From positions 66,069,044 to 66,133,043 of the forward strand of contig CM047430.1 in assembly GCA_026168455.1 (NCBI GenBank): a stretch of 64,000 nt of DNA, given 5' to 3'. Below are positions 24,871 to 36,767 of this stretch, in pieces; the stretch's first letter is position 1; every line of letters starts with the position of its first letter. This DNA is from Theocolax elegans (taxonomy: Eukaryota > Arthropoda > Insecta > Hymenoptera > Cerocephalidae). Under the pieces are notes generated by a model. It had not been told where the DNA came from. It ran no database searches and was given only the letters and a program-made list of their open reading frames with translations. Made by a program: the position numbers and the translations under genes.

Positions 24871-25975
24871 GGTTTTACACGGTGGTTGTTAATTCAATTT
24901 AAAGAAATGTAAAGCACAAGTTTGCACACAATTAGCATAAAAGGTTACGTGGAGAGAAAATTTTTTTTAAAAAGCATGCAAATGCTAGCAAACTAAAAAT
25001 TCTGGAACAAAACACTCTTCACCTAGTAAAAATGTCTATCCAGTAAGTATAGTCAAAATTGTCAATAAAATTCTCACAATTTTATAAAATTATACAAACA
25101 AAAATTAAAGAACCTCACATATATGCGCTACCTTTTTACCCTGAAAATTTGAGTATTTTTAATTCATGTAAATTTTTTTTTAATTTAAATATATAATTTA
25201 AAATAAGTATAGTGTAAATATTACTATAATTTATTATATTTTTTACAAACGCGTATCGGAGACTGTTGAACCCATTGGATGGGATTTTAAAGAGTAAAGT
25301 ATCAAAGGTATTCACTATACGATAATAATTAACAAATTTAAAATTCAAACGTTAGATTAATTAAACACATATACGCGTATTAATACCATCATATATATTT
25401 GTTTAAGAAAAGGTTTCATACTACATTATTAGAAAGGTCGCGAAACATGTGATAAGAAAATACTAAATTTGAGGGACTATTATAACAACGCAGTTTCATC
25501 AGGTAATAATCATACAGTCCTCATTTGAAATTCAATGGAGCATTGGCCAACGTCGAAGCCGCCAAGTGCGCAAAAGGCAAGTGACGTGATAAAGAAAACA
25601 GTTTAAAGGGAAAAGGCGAAAACTACAAGAACCGATTCTAGTTGAAGTTAAATTCTCACTCCTGCGGATTTTTTTCTTTTTTATCAGTTTCTCTTCTTTG
25701 GGCTCATTCGATTCCCCGCAAGGTCTCTCTCTCTCACTTACTCTTCTCTTTCCACCGTTCACTCGAGCTAAGAAACCTTGAATAATTCAAGCTCGCTTTT
25801 TCTACGTTGTCTGAACCTTTTCCATCTTTCCGCTGTGTACACTTTTTTTCCTCTCGCACCTTCTGTATCTCTTCGCTATTTCGCCGACTTACACACAGCT
25901 TCGCATTTTCACGAGGGATAGATAAAAAAGAAAAAACGAGGAAACGTATTGTTAAAGATTAATTTTAACGGGAAC

Positions 25976-26007
<32 letters not shown>

Positions 26008-26819
26008 CTTTTTTTTGCAATTGAAAAAGTTAGTTTTGATACACTTGTGTTTTATTTAAACTAGTCGGATGTATTGTATAGGTTGCATTCTTCATTTTCT
26101 TGACTATATATATGGATGACGGAGTTTCGTAGCAAGTGTATATATATATAACGTTTATGCAGCTGTTTTCCTTTTTCAACGGGGGTTCATAACGCGCTCT
26201 ATGCACTATATTTGGTGTTTACCTAAAGTTTTAAAGTAATAACGATAAATCACTCGAATGTGATTCTCAAACGTTGTACTCTAGATTATATATATATGGA
26301 GCGAATCAAGAGAATTTTTACTTTACGTTACTGTAAGTTAATGGATTAACTTTAATTAAAGTATACATACTTATAATTTATCGAGCACAACAAATCACGC
26401 TCATATGTGTGTGTGTGTGTGTGGGTGTGTGTGTAAACCTATAAAACTACATAGAGTTGGGGATGAAACATCGAATTGAGAAAGATCGTAAGCAAAAATA
26501 TTTGTATATATATTATAATATAATTGACTGCAACACGAAGAGGAAAAGTTTGATTCAGACTGATACCCTAGTAGAATCAACAAAAATTTTGTAGCCATTT
26601 ACTGAGTAGCGTTCCCACGTTAATCTATAAACTAACTAGGACGATTGGCCAGGTCGTGTACAGCGATGAAACGCTTTTTCGAACCTTTCTGCCCATTTTA
26701 TGGTTTTCATTCTAATTTACAAACCTTTTCTGAACATCAAAAATGCTTTTGGAATTTTAAGTAGACTAAGAAAAATGGGCCATTTTAGCTAGGAATAATA
26801 GCTATGAACAAGCTCCTAA
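24871..26819. other. Non-coding spacer
   Basis: No supportable gene. It contains a TA tract at about 25980-26007 and a GT-rich tract at about 26405-26433. The small ORF near 25532-25762 is unrecognised. Confidence 0.45.
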
Positions 26820-27930
26820 AAATGATTTGATACTTTAATATTCCTATCTAGATTTAGTAAATTATTTAAAACGTTTGAAGATTGAATATCATTTTGTAAT
26901 GATGATTCAGTAATTTGGTCACAAATTTTTTTGGCACTGCTCACTTCTCCAGTAGATTTTTCTTCAGTGTTATCGAAATATTGTCTTTTTTTCCCACCTT
27001 GAACTGCTAACGAGGATAAAGAAGTAGGTTTATTTGGCTTTCTGAACTGTTCGGGCAAAGTTTCTACATGGTCATCTGCAAACGATGTCGATGGAGTAGG
27101 CTCAGTTTTATCTTGAACTATTGATGATGATTGTTTTAAATGTATGGAGCTAGTGATAGTTTGACAAATTTTATTTTTATTTTGCAACGAGTCGGTAATG
27201 TATCCTTCTGCTATAGTGTCACTTTTCCATCCGCCATGGCGTTGTCTTTGCCACCGCCATCCACTAACAAAGTTGCAGATGTGCGGCGGAATCAATGACC
27301 AGTATAAAGCTCGGGTTTAGGGAGTTGCAAAAAAGTTGCAATATTTTTTATATAGCACCAATCACGTTTATACCTAAAGGTAGATTTGAGCAGCGTCCTT
27401 CATGCATCTTTAGAAAAAGGCGAATGCTGCTCTTTCTTTTAGAACGAATCGTTAGATAATTTTACAAAACTTGTAAAATTCACCAACAACCGTAAAGATC
27501 GTTGAATTCCCGTTTTAGTTTTCGAAATTTTTATCAAAAACATCGTATTATGGTTTTCCATGTTCTCTAATAATAGGTTCGTCAACTCTTCACGCCTAAA
27601 CCCGCCTAAAATTCCTATAATGCACACAACTTTTGTAACTAAACAATCACTGTCATCAGCTTTATTGCAATATTTTACAATATCATCTGCAGTTAAAACT
27701 TTGGATTTTTTAGGGACATAATTTGCACTGTACCTTTTTAAAAATGCCAAAAGTCGTAAATAAATCCCACTATTTATGTTATCGAATGTTTTGATGCATG
27801 CTTTGATCATCGAAAATCGAGACCAAAGAGTAGACGGTGCTAGATTTTTTGAAAGTTCTTCAAAATACACGAGAAGCAAATCTTCCGAAAATAAATTTCT
27901 ACACAAATTTATGGTGTGGTAAAGAATACT
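26820..27930 (-). pseudogene. Broken Crypton-type tyrosine recombinase, copy 1
   Basis: On the minus strand, 27906-27439 encodes a SAM-like/catalytic N-terminal part with the box I arginine in a GFRREEL motif. Below it, in other frames, come an LPKPELY stretch, an H-x-x-R region reading GH-stop-FRRTSATLL, and then RHGGWKSDTIAEGYI containing the histidine, tryptophan and nucleophilic tyrosine region of tyrosine recombinases. A Ser/Thr/Lys-rich tail runs to about 26820. The family cuts and rejoins DNA through a tyrosine and is used by Crypton DNA transposons. This copy is dead: there is a stop beside the box II histidine, a frameshift before RHGGW, and a stop at 27439. Confidence 0.75.
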
Positions 27931-28870
27931 TGTCGATTATTCCGTTTTGATTTCAATACTTTCAATAGCAGAAACTTCTTGTTCTCTGCTAAACAGGTAC
28001 GTTACTTGGAGATGCTGCATTAAATTTGGACACCAAAATGAAGATTATAAATATATAAATTCAAATCTGAATATTAATTGTACTAACGTAAGCGTGTTAA
28101 TCGATCTAAAAAATAGAATTTTTATAAAGAATTATAATAATTTATTAGTATAAATGAAACCTTCAATTTCCCTATTGAGAAGTACAAAATATTTATTACA
28201 CTACTTAACAAATAAACATCATACTATTCCGTGTTAATTTATATTTATTGAACAGCATATTTTTCTTTAAATTGATTTTCGACGATCCATTAATCTATTT
28301 AAAGCACACTAATTATATTTAAGTAAATCTATATTATATCACTACAGACTTTTTGTCGAATACTTTTTTAAATTGCTTTAATGGTCTTACATATTGTTTA
28401 ATAGCGTAAATATCACTTTTTCTGTTTTATACCTATTTTCATTTAATTTTTAAAAAGTATCGACGAAAAGTTGCGGTCGAATACTTGCCGAGTTCTGTTT
28501 GAAACTACAATTGAATTATAAGTAACTTAAATAATTAACTTAATAGAACATCTTATTTATTGTAGTTTTACTATATTTCTACATAATTTGCATTTTTTTA
28601 AACTATACAAAATACGAAAAATTACCCTTTTATTAAACTTCATTGTTAAATTAATTATATTTAATATTTTAATTTTAATTAATATTAAATAATACATTTA
28701 CTAATTTTTACAAGTTTAAAAATTGTGTTATTAATATTTTTATATTTATAATTAATTATGAAATAGGTTTTACATAATTAATTAAATAATATAAAAGTTA
28801 TTATTAACCAGTGGATTTAAGTATTAAAAATGTATTGAATAATTAAATAAATAAAAAAAAAAGTGAAACT
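27931..28870. other. AT-rich spacer without visible gene
   Basis: Neither strand has a recognisable ORF or a structured repeat. Composition is strongly A+T. Confidence 0.45.
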
Positions 28871-28951
28871 TTCGAGAGATTTGAACCCGAGACCGCTTGG
28901 GTAACCGCGTCTGCAGACACGCGCCTTAACGCTCACGGCTACCGTGTCTAT
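28871..28951 (-). repeat. Degenerate tRNA-like sequence (Leu/Ser-like)
   Basis: On the minus strand, GGTAGCCGTGAGCGTTAAGGCG resembles the D-arm/A-box of long-variable-arm tRNAs, and TCGGGTTCAAATC resembles a B-box. The anticodon arm is a near-palindrome GCGTGTCTGCAGACGC with no clean 7-nt loop, and the T stem pairs poorly. A tRNA pseudogene or SINE head is more likely than a working gene. Confidence 0.5.
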
Positions 28952-29128
28952 GAAATGCCAAAATGTTAGAACATATATTTAAATTGTGCTCCTGGTTAGA
29001 GTTAAGGATTTTTTAAAATTATATTAACAATAACAGTATAATTAAAAAACCATCATTAGTTTAAAAACCTTTTGCGCTCGACCTTCCTTTACGTTGCCGC
29101 GCTTAAATCTGTAAGAATAGTTGCTTGA

Positions 29129-29171
<43 letters not shown>

Positions 29172-29204
29172 TACTCAGATACTCACGCACATACATAAAC
29201 GTAT
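28952..29204. other. Spacer with TA and GA microsatellites
   Basis: TA tract at about 29130-29151 directly followed by a GA tract at about 29152-29171. No gene. Confidence 0.6.
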
Positions 29205-30770
29205 GATGAAATTTGCTACAAATTTCGTAAAATTTAACGGGGTGACGGCCAAAGGGTGGTACAGTGGGAAACCGGGTTGTCTGATGCTTCCAGGCCGCCA
29301 GGTAATACAGGGGCCCGATCAGTCTAACCATGGTCTGGCTACCCTATTAACTGGGGAAAAATCTCCTCGACCTATGCAGTGCCGTTTGGTGACCGGATAG
29401 GGCCATGCTGGTTTAGGGGTGGGGGGAGCCGAGACTCCTGGTATTTCGCCGGTGCCCTTTGGCTGAGAAATGCCTACTGTTCGGATGTGCGGAGGGATAT
29501 GGTAATACCATGCACTTAACACTACTACACCCGTGTCTATCAAGCACGAAACGGAGGAAAAAAGGAAATGGTTTTTAAAGCGCCAGAGAACGAGGGGCTC
29601 CCTGAGCCCAAAAATACTGAGGACCGGGCGACAGTCGACACCGGAACAAAGTCCCTAGAGATGAGTCGGAGAGCTACGAGAGCAAACCCAGCGGCAAATA
29701 CTGCCCTACCTTTGGACAAATAAGGAAAGGAGCAGGCAGCTGGTTGGAGCAAACGACTGGCACGACTGCAAGAAACCGGCATAAAAATGGAAAACCTCTC
29801 TGTGGGGCGGCGCTAAGGGAGAAGCGCCAGATGGTCCCTGCGCCGACAGGGACTAAAGTACCGGGTGCGTCCAAAAGAGCACTTGGATTTCTTTACTCCC
29901 AGAGAGAAGAAGAAAGAGGCTTATTAAAGACGCTTCAAAAAATTATAGCACGGCACTTGTCACTGATTTGAAAGTGGCCACCATTCCTATTTTATAACCC
30001 AGAGGAGCGTCTCAGTGAGGAAGACAATAATAAAATGGTGGAATTCCTGGAGGGAATGATCGACAACACTAAAACTTGGTTCTCGAGGTAGCTCGCATCT
30101 TCCACTGCAGGGATCAAAAAGATAAGGAGTGCCTTAAGAGCAAGGCCACTATTGGTTCGTCGTGGGGAGGGCACATAACTGAAAGCAATTGAGATGGGTG
30201 ACCTTCCAAAGCTGGTCGGAGCTCTGATCTACGCCCCAGAACTCATGCTCCTGAGTAGTAGGAAGAGGCTCAAGAGCAGAATACCACATTGAAGATAGAT
30301 ACATGGACGGTTGTCGACTCCAGCAGGTGACGATAGGTGTCGAAGGTAAGAAAAGAGAAGAAGCAGAGTTCAGGGTATTGTTTGAGAGGTTTGAGGTCGA
30401 GACATTAAAGCCCTGGATTTCAGACCTTTCTGCGGTGCTAGTAGAGCACATGTCGTTTTCTCCAAAGAAAGGCAGAGGAATATTCGATTGACAAAGAAGC
30501 TGAAACCATGAAAGCATGCCCACCTGACTGAAGTAGTATCTCTAACTAGAGAATGTGAATATAGTAAAATATACTGGAATCTCTAACTAGGAAAATGGCA
30601 CAGAATTAATATTGGATGTGACGCAAACTCACACCACATAGTATCGGTCAGCACTAACTGCAATAGTAGAAGGGAAAGACTCTTTGAGTTTTTATGCTCT
30701 ACAAGCATGATCATCTTCAACAGAGGAATTTCACCTACTTTTCAAAATGCTAGTAGGCAAAATAGTACAT
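29205..30770 (+). mobile_element. Broken LINE, 5' region, ORF1 remnant and endonuclease fragment
   Basis: A GC-richer block begins near 29237 (GGGGTGACGGCCAAAGGG), like the 5' regions of arthropod non-LTR elements, and continues into scattered ORF1-like frames (29570-30490) broken by stops. At about 30603-30765 a frame reads INIGCDANSHHIV ... TNCNSRRERLFEFL ... RGISPTFQNAS. This is the C-terminal part of an APE-type endonuclease, which nicks the target for target-primed reverse transcription; GCDAN and the N-S-R region are family hallmarks. The element ends where a palindrome begins at about 30770. Confidence 0.7.
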
Positions 30771-30866
30771 TACGATACAAGTGCGGAAAATAGGTGTTCC
30801 CACGAGTGCGACGTTTGCCGCCCGAACGGAGCACGAGTGGGAACACTACTCCGCACGAGTATCGTA
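30771..30866. repeat. Near-perfect palindrome (two ~37-nt arms)
   Basis: Left arm TACGATACAAGTGCGG...GTTCCCACGAGTGC (30771-30809) and right arm GCACGAGTGGGAACACTACTCCGCACGAGTATCGTA (30831-30866) are reverse complements with few mismatches around a ~21-bp GC-rich loop. It sits at the broken end of the LINE endonuclease and may be a small inserted element. Confidence 0.7.
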
Positions 30867-31302
30867 TACTACTTTTCAACATAAGTTACGGAAAGTTCCA
30901 CAAAAAAAATATAAAGAGAGCAAGAGAGAAATAGACGGAGAGAAAGAGACAGCGAGAGAGAAAAGATTGATCAAGCGCCCGCCGGCATTTGGAGGCACGA
31001 GCGCAGCGAGTGACTGATGGCCGGGGGCGGGCGCTGATCATCCATATTAAAAAAAAAAACTTTACGTAATTATAATAAGAAAAATAAAACACAATAATCG
31101 AGTACACACAATTATTTATTAATTCATTTGAAAACAAAAAGAAGTACCTGCGTATCCACAAACAAACAGTACAATATATTTTCTAATTAGAAAATTCACA
31201 TACGTCTTAAAAAAAAATCGTGAAATTATAATAATGAACGAATCAGTTAATCTTTAGTTTTAGCACTCATATTTATTGTAAAATTACTGCAATTATTAAA
31301 CT
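30867..31302. other. Spacer between LINE and Crypton fragments
   Basis: Purine-rich GAGAGA stretch (30915-30965), then a GC patch (30970-31040), then AT-rich DNA. ORFs on both strands are unrecognised. Confidence 0.45.
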
Positions 31303-32164
31303 CTACTTTAATATTCCTATCTAGATTTAGTAAATTATTTAAAAGTTTGAAGATTGAATATCATTTTGTAATAATGATTCAGTAATTTGGTCACAAATTT
31401 TGTTGGCACTGCTCACTTCTCCAGTAGATTCGTTTTCTTCAGTGACATCGGAATATTTTCTTTTTTTCCCACCTTGAACTGCTAACGAGGATAAAGAAGT
31501 AGGTTTATTTGGCTTTCTGAACTGTTCGGGCGAAGTTTCTACATGGTCATCTGCAAACGATGTCGATGGAGTAGGCTCAGTTTTATCTTGAACTATTGAT
31601 GATGATTGTTTTAAATGTATGGAGCTAGTGATAGTTTGACAAATTTTATTTTTATTTTGCAACGAGTCGGTAATGTATCCTTCTGCTATAGTGTCACTTC
31701 CATCCACCATGGCGTTGTCTTTGCCATCATAAAGCTCGGGTTTAGGGAGTTGCAAAAATGTTGCAATTTTTTTTATATAGCATCAATCGCGTTTATACCT
31801 AAAGTAGATTTGTGCAGCGTCCTTCATGCATCTTTAGAAAAAGGCGAATGCTGCTCTTTCTTTTAGAACGAATCGTTAGATAATTTTACAAAACTTGTAA
31901 AATTCACCCACAACCGTAAAGATTGTTGAATTCCCGTTTTAGTTTTCGGAATTTTTATCAAAAACATCGTATTATGGTCTTCCACGTTCTCTAATAATAG
32001 ATTCGTCAACTCTTCACGCCTAAACCCGACTAAAATTCCTATAATGCACACAACTTTTGTAACTAAACAATCACTGTCATCAGCTTTATTGCAATATTTT
32101 ACAATATCATCTGCAGTTAAAACTTTGGATTTTTTAAGGACATAATTTGCACTGTACCTTTTTA
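31303..32164 (-). pseudogene. Broken Crypton-type tyrosine recombinase, copy 2
   Basis: It aligns with 26820-27700 from ACTTTAATATTCCTATC onward, in the same orientation and with scattered substitutions. It keeps the box I GFRREEL arginine (frame at 32051-31863) and the DTIAEGYI tyrosine segment, but about 45 bp around RHGGW are deleted, which removes the box II histidines. The alignment stops abruptly at 32164, where reverse-transcriptase sequence of a LINE begins. Confidence 0.75.
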
Positions 32165-33365
32165 ACCGGATGGTATATTTCCAGCACTACTAAAGCAGGG
32201 CTGATATACTCATATCAGCTTTGGAAAAACTTTATAAAACGTGCCTTGCTTTAGAATATATACCGTTAGGATAGAGACTGGCAAACTAGCCTTTCTAACT
32301 AAATTAGGAAAGCTATAACACACCACATGTGAGGATTTCAGACCGTTAAGCCTTACATGATTTATTTTAAAAGCGCTGGAAACGCTTGGCAATAGATATA
32401 TCAGGGAAAAGTCATTGCTAAAAACTCTGCTGCACTACAGGCAGCATGTCTATCAAGCAGGTAAGCCAGTGGATACAGCACTTGCGGAGACAGTAGGTTT
32501 TATCAAAAAAGGTATGCAAAACAGAGGTATAGTTTTAGCGGCTTTTCTAGACATAGAAGGAGCCTTTAATTATACTACCAGAGAGGCCATTACAAGGGGA
32601 ATGAAGTACCATATGATTCCTGGAACCATCACCAGATGGATTGGCAATATGTTACAAACGTGTGTTATTATGGCAAAATTGGGTAAATATATTAGTACAT
32701 GTAAAGTCAAGAAAGGCTGTCCACAAGGAGAGGGCTATCAATGACTCTGTGGTATCATGTTGTGGATAGCTGTACAAATAGATATAAGACCAAACCAATG
32801 TAGTCTTCTATTACAGGGAACCCCAATAGAACTGAACAAAAGATGTCAAGTTCCTGGAGTAGTAATTGAATCTAGGCTCAACTGGGGGAAACATATAAAG
32901 GCAAAATCTACACGGCAATAAGCATTTTTTGGGTCTATAGAAGAGCTTTCGGCAGATCTTGGGGACTAGGACCAGATAAGGTAAGGTGGTTTGTATGAGA
33001 GCCATCATTAAACCAAGGCTCACTTATGGAGCCCTAGTGTGGTGGAGTAAATATAAAATAAAGGCGCTTATTAAAACTCTAGATAAAGTACAGAGAATGG
33101 TTATAAGGGATATTACAAGCTCAATGCGTACAACAACAACAGTTGCAATTAGAGATCTTGTTAGATTTCCCCCCCTTTAAACTTAGAAATTAGGACTTGG
33201 GCTTACAAAACTTTCTGCTTGCTTCTAGAAACGGCGGATTGTAAGCTTTTCAAGGATAAAGAGTTGATAAGTCAGATTTGTTCACTTATGGAAGAAAAAG
33301 GATGTGACAAAGTGTCGGGGAGAATTTTCTTCTCTAAGCCGTACAAGGTCACCTATCCGGATATG
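32165..33365 (+). mobile_element. LINE reverse-transcriptase fragment, copy 1
   Basis: The plus strand encodes, in broken frames, the fingers and palm of a non-LTR reverse transcriptase: PDGIFPALL at the left edge, then a DFRPLSLT region, YQAGKPVDTALAETV, FLDIEGAFNYTT (first catalytic aspartate motif), and CPQG near 32718. About 190 bp holding the YVDD motif, present in copy 2, are deleted near 32770. The thumb part follows (WGKHIKAKS ... RAIIKPRLTYGALVWW ... RMVIRDITSSMRT). It looks like a LOA/Jockey-group element by FLDIEGAF and the thumb motif, but the clade is uncertain. Confidence 0.75.
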
Positions 33366-34405
33366 CAATAATTATACAGTAATATATTTTTTCCTTGTAA
33401 TTACTATTGAAAACTTGCTAACTTCATTTTATCAATAAAAATAAAAGAAACAGAATTTCCCTGTAAAAACTTGAGTTTTGCATATCCCGAAACTTTGGAT
33501 AGTCCGAAGTATTTGGGTATTCCAAAATATTTGGGTAGACCGAAACATTCTGATAAACACGAATGTTAGAGTAAAACCCGAAGTCCGACCGACTCAAAGT
33601 ATATTATTAATCTCTAACAGTAGTCTGATTTGCAACAACAACGAATGCTTACAAATGTACAATATTTAGCATTGTAAGGGCAAATATCAAAGATACAATA
33701 CCTAAAATGTCGTGCCTTTAATATCACGATAAATAATAGATACAGAAATAAATCACTCATCAGAGTTACATCAACAGAAATAAGTAACATTCTAACAACT
33801 AAATGGTTTTTATTCTATTGGGTATCAGCCGTTTGGTTTGAGTCTGTCCATATTCTTTAATATTTTGCTTTTGTATTTGATGAAATTATAATTACAATTC
33901 GGCGCTATGAAATCGCAGTTAGCACTGTTACTATACTTGAACCACTAGTTAATTAGAACAAGCGACTTCCCATTGATACACTTCTGTTTGGCAGTTTGCA
34001 ATTTCAATAATTTCTTTATTTGAGGCCAAAATATTAATTATAAATGTTAATTAATAATTGTAATCATGTGACTGAACAAGTCATAAATTATTATATATAA
34101 AAAATATAAAATATAAATGTAACCTCTCTAACAGTAGGATGTATCTTTTTTATGATTAGTATATATAACCAATTCCTGCTACCCGACAGTAAATAAAGGT
34201 TATTAGAGTAACTAACAAGACTCAACAGAATTGGATATTAACCAACGCTGAATTCATAATATCCATGAAAATATAGGCTTCTAGAATGTTATGCTGGATT
34301 TACATTTAGTTATTAACAAATTACAAATATCGATTGTTCCATTGATTCAATATTTTTTAGCACAGACTGCATAAACCTCGGTGTTAAATTTATTTTAGCT
34401 AAAGA
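32690..34405. repeat. Tandem duplication of LINE 3' region, unit 1
   Basis: From TATTAGTACATGTAAAGTCAAG (~32690), the remaining RT sequence plus ~1 kb of 3' sequence is repeated directly as 34406-36306. The downstream part (33365-34400) has no ORF. It contains TTTGGGTATTCCAAAATATTTGGG short repeats at about 33500-33540 and a shared tail ending GGTGTTAAATTTATTTTAGCTAAAGA. Confidence 0.8.
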
Positions 34406-36306
34406 TATTAGTACAGGTAAAGTCAAAGGCTGTCCACAAGGAGGGGGCTATCATTGACTCTGTGGTATCATGTTGTGGATAGCCTGAATCGTCAACGAAA
34501 CGAAGCAGGTGTCACTCAATGGCCTATGTGGACGATGTGGTCATCATGGTAAAAGGAGGCGATGAAAATGTTCTAGCGGGTCTTATGCAATTTGCACTTG
34601 AACTCGTGGAAAATTGGTGTAAACAAGTAAAACTTGGAGTATACCCCAGTAAGGTTAATATCTTGTTATGTACAAATAGATATGAGACCAAACCAATTGT
34701 AGGTCTTCTATTACAGGGAACCCCAATAGAACTGAACAAAGATGTCAAGTTCCTGGGAGTAGTAATTGAATCTAGGCTCAACTGGGGGAAACATATAAAG
34801 GCAAAATCTTACACGGCAATAAGCATTTTTTGGGTCTATAGAAGAGCTTTCGGCAGATCTTGGGGACTAGGACCAGATAAAGTAAGGTGGTTGTATGAAG
34901 CCATCATTAAACCAAGGCTCACTTATGGAGCCCTAGTGTGGTGGAGTAAATATGAAATAAAGGCGCTTATTAAAACTCTAGATAAAGTACAGAGAATGGT
35001 TATAAGGGATATTACAAGCTCAATGCGTACAACAACAACAGTTGCATTAGAGATCTTGTTAGATTTCCCCCCTTTAAACTTAGAAATTAGGACTTGGGCT
35101 TACAAACTTTCTGCTTGCTTCTAGAAACGGCGGATTGTAAGCTTTTCAAGGATAAAGAGTTGATAAGTCAAGATTTGTTCACTTATGGAAGAAAAAGGAT
35201 GTGACAAAGTGTCGGGGAGGAATTTTCTTCTCTAAGCCGTACAAGGTCACCTATCCGGATATGCAATAATTATACAGTAATATATTTTTTCCTTGTAATT
35301 ACTATTGAAAACTTGCTAACTCATTTTTATCAATAAAATAAAAGATACAGAAATTCCCTGTAAAAACTTGAGTTTTGAATATCCCGAAACTTTGGATAGT
35401 CCGAAGTATTTGGGTATTCCAAAATATTTGGGTAGACCGAAACATTCTGATAAATACGAATGTTAGAGTAAAACCCGAAGTCCGACCGACTCAAAGTATA
35501 TATTAATCTCTAACAGTAGTCTGATTTGCAACAACAACGAATGCTTACAAATGTACAATATTTAGCATTGTAAGGGCAAATATCAAAGATACAATACCTA
35601 AAATGTCGTGCCTTTAATATCGCGATAAATAATAGATACAGAAATAAATCACTCATCAGAGTACATCATCAGAAATAAGTAACATTCTAACAACTAAATG
35701 GTTTTTATTCTATTGGGTATCAGACGTTTGTTTTGAGTCTGTCCATATTCTTTAATATTTATTGCTTAATTGTATTTGATGAAATTATAATTACAATTCG
35801 GCGCTATGAAATCGCAGTTAGCACTGTTACTATACTTGAACCACTAGTTAATTAGAACAAGCGACTTCCCATTGATACACTTCTGTTTAGCAGTTTGCAA
35901 TTTCAATAATTTCTTTATTTGAGGCCAAAATATTAATCATAAATGTTAATTAATAATTGTAATCATGTGACTGAACAAGTCATAAATTATTATATATAAA
36001 AAATATAAAATATAAATGTAACCTCTCTAACAGTAGGATGTATCTTTTTTATGATTAGTATATATAAACCAATTCCTGCTACCCCGACAGTAAATAAAGG
36101 TTATTAGAGTAACTAACAAGACTCAACAGAATTGGATATTAACCAACGCTGAATTCATAATATCCATGAAATATATAGGCTTCTAGAATGTTATGCTGGA
36201 TTTACATTTAGTTATTAACAAATTACAAATATCGATTGTTCCATTGATTCAATATTTTTTAGCACAGACTGCATAAACCTCGGTGTTAAATTTATTTTAG
36301 CTAAAG
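34406..36306. repeat. Tandem duplication of LINE 3' region, unit 2
   Basis: Direct repeat of unit 1, better preserved in the RT part and with few differences in the non-coding tail. The unit 1/unit 2 junction joins the LINE downstream tail (GCTAAAGA) to mid-RT sequence (TATTAGTACAG), so this is a duplication of genomic DNA and not a second retrotransposition. Confidence 0.8.
34519..35124 (+). mobile_element. LINE reverse-transcriptase fragment with YVDD, copy 2
   Basis: 201-codon frame beginning MAYVDDVVIM, the catalytic YVDD box of reverse transcriptases. It is followed by the palm/thumb region (NWCKQVKLGVYPSKV, KFLGVVIESRLNWGKHIK, IIKPRLTYGALVWW, KVQRMVIRDITSSMRT). It lacks the N-terminal RT motifs and the rest of the pol protein. 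Downstream frames (about 35125-35240) continue the similarity in another register, so it is a pseudogene. Confidence 0.8.
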
Positions 36307-36767
36307 ACTAGCTTAATCAGCAGTGTCACTGCCTTATTTTCTACCAGGGAAGCTGTATTTGCCACTTGTTTTAGTCCAGAATTTAAACTTAGTAGGTTGC
36401 CTAATATAATAAAAAGGACTTAATTTCTTCAATTAAAGATATATGTAAAATGAATAGTACAGATATTTCGATGACGATAAATTTAATTATTATACTAGTT
36501 TTGATGAACATTATTCGCCTATAACAAAAAAACCTCTGATAGGAAGGAAATATAAAAATAGAATTAGAATTTTTCTGGAAGAGTCAAACTTGCAATGACT
36601 ACTCTACTTTTTCTGGTAAAAATAATTAATAATTGTAAAAATTATTCAATTATAATTCTATAAAACTTATACAACCAATTGATTTATTAAAATTTTAATT
36701 ATAAAATCATATTAAAAAAAAACTAATTCTATATTTATTTATTTTTATATCCCATTCTAAATGCTAA
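36307..36767. other. AT-rich spacer without visible gene
   Basis: I see no ORF or structured repeat that can be supported. Confidence 0.45.

Noticed and set aside
29744..29971. ORFs in the GC-rich 29.2-30.5 kb block
   Set aside because: They are pieces of a broken LINE 5' region and ORF1, not host genes.
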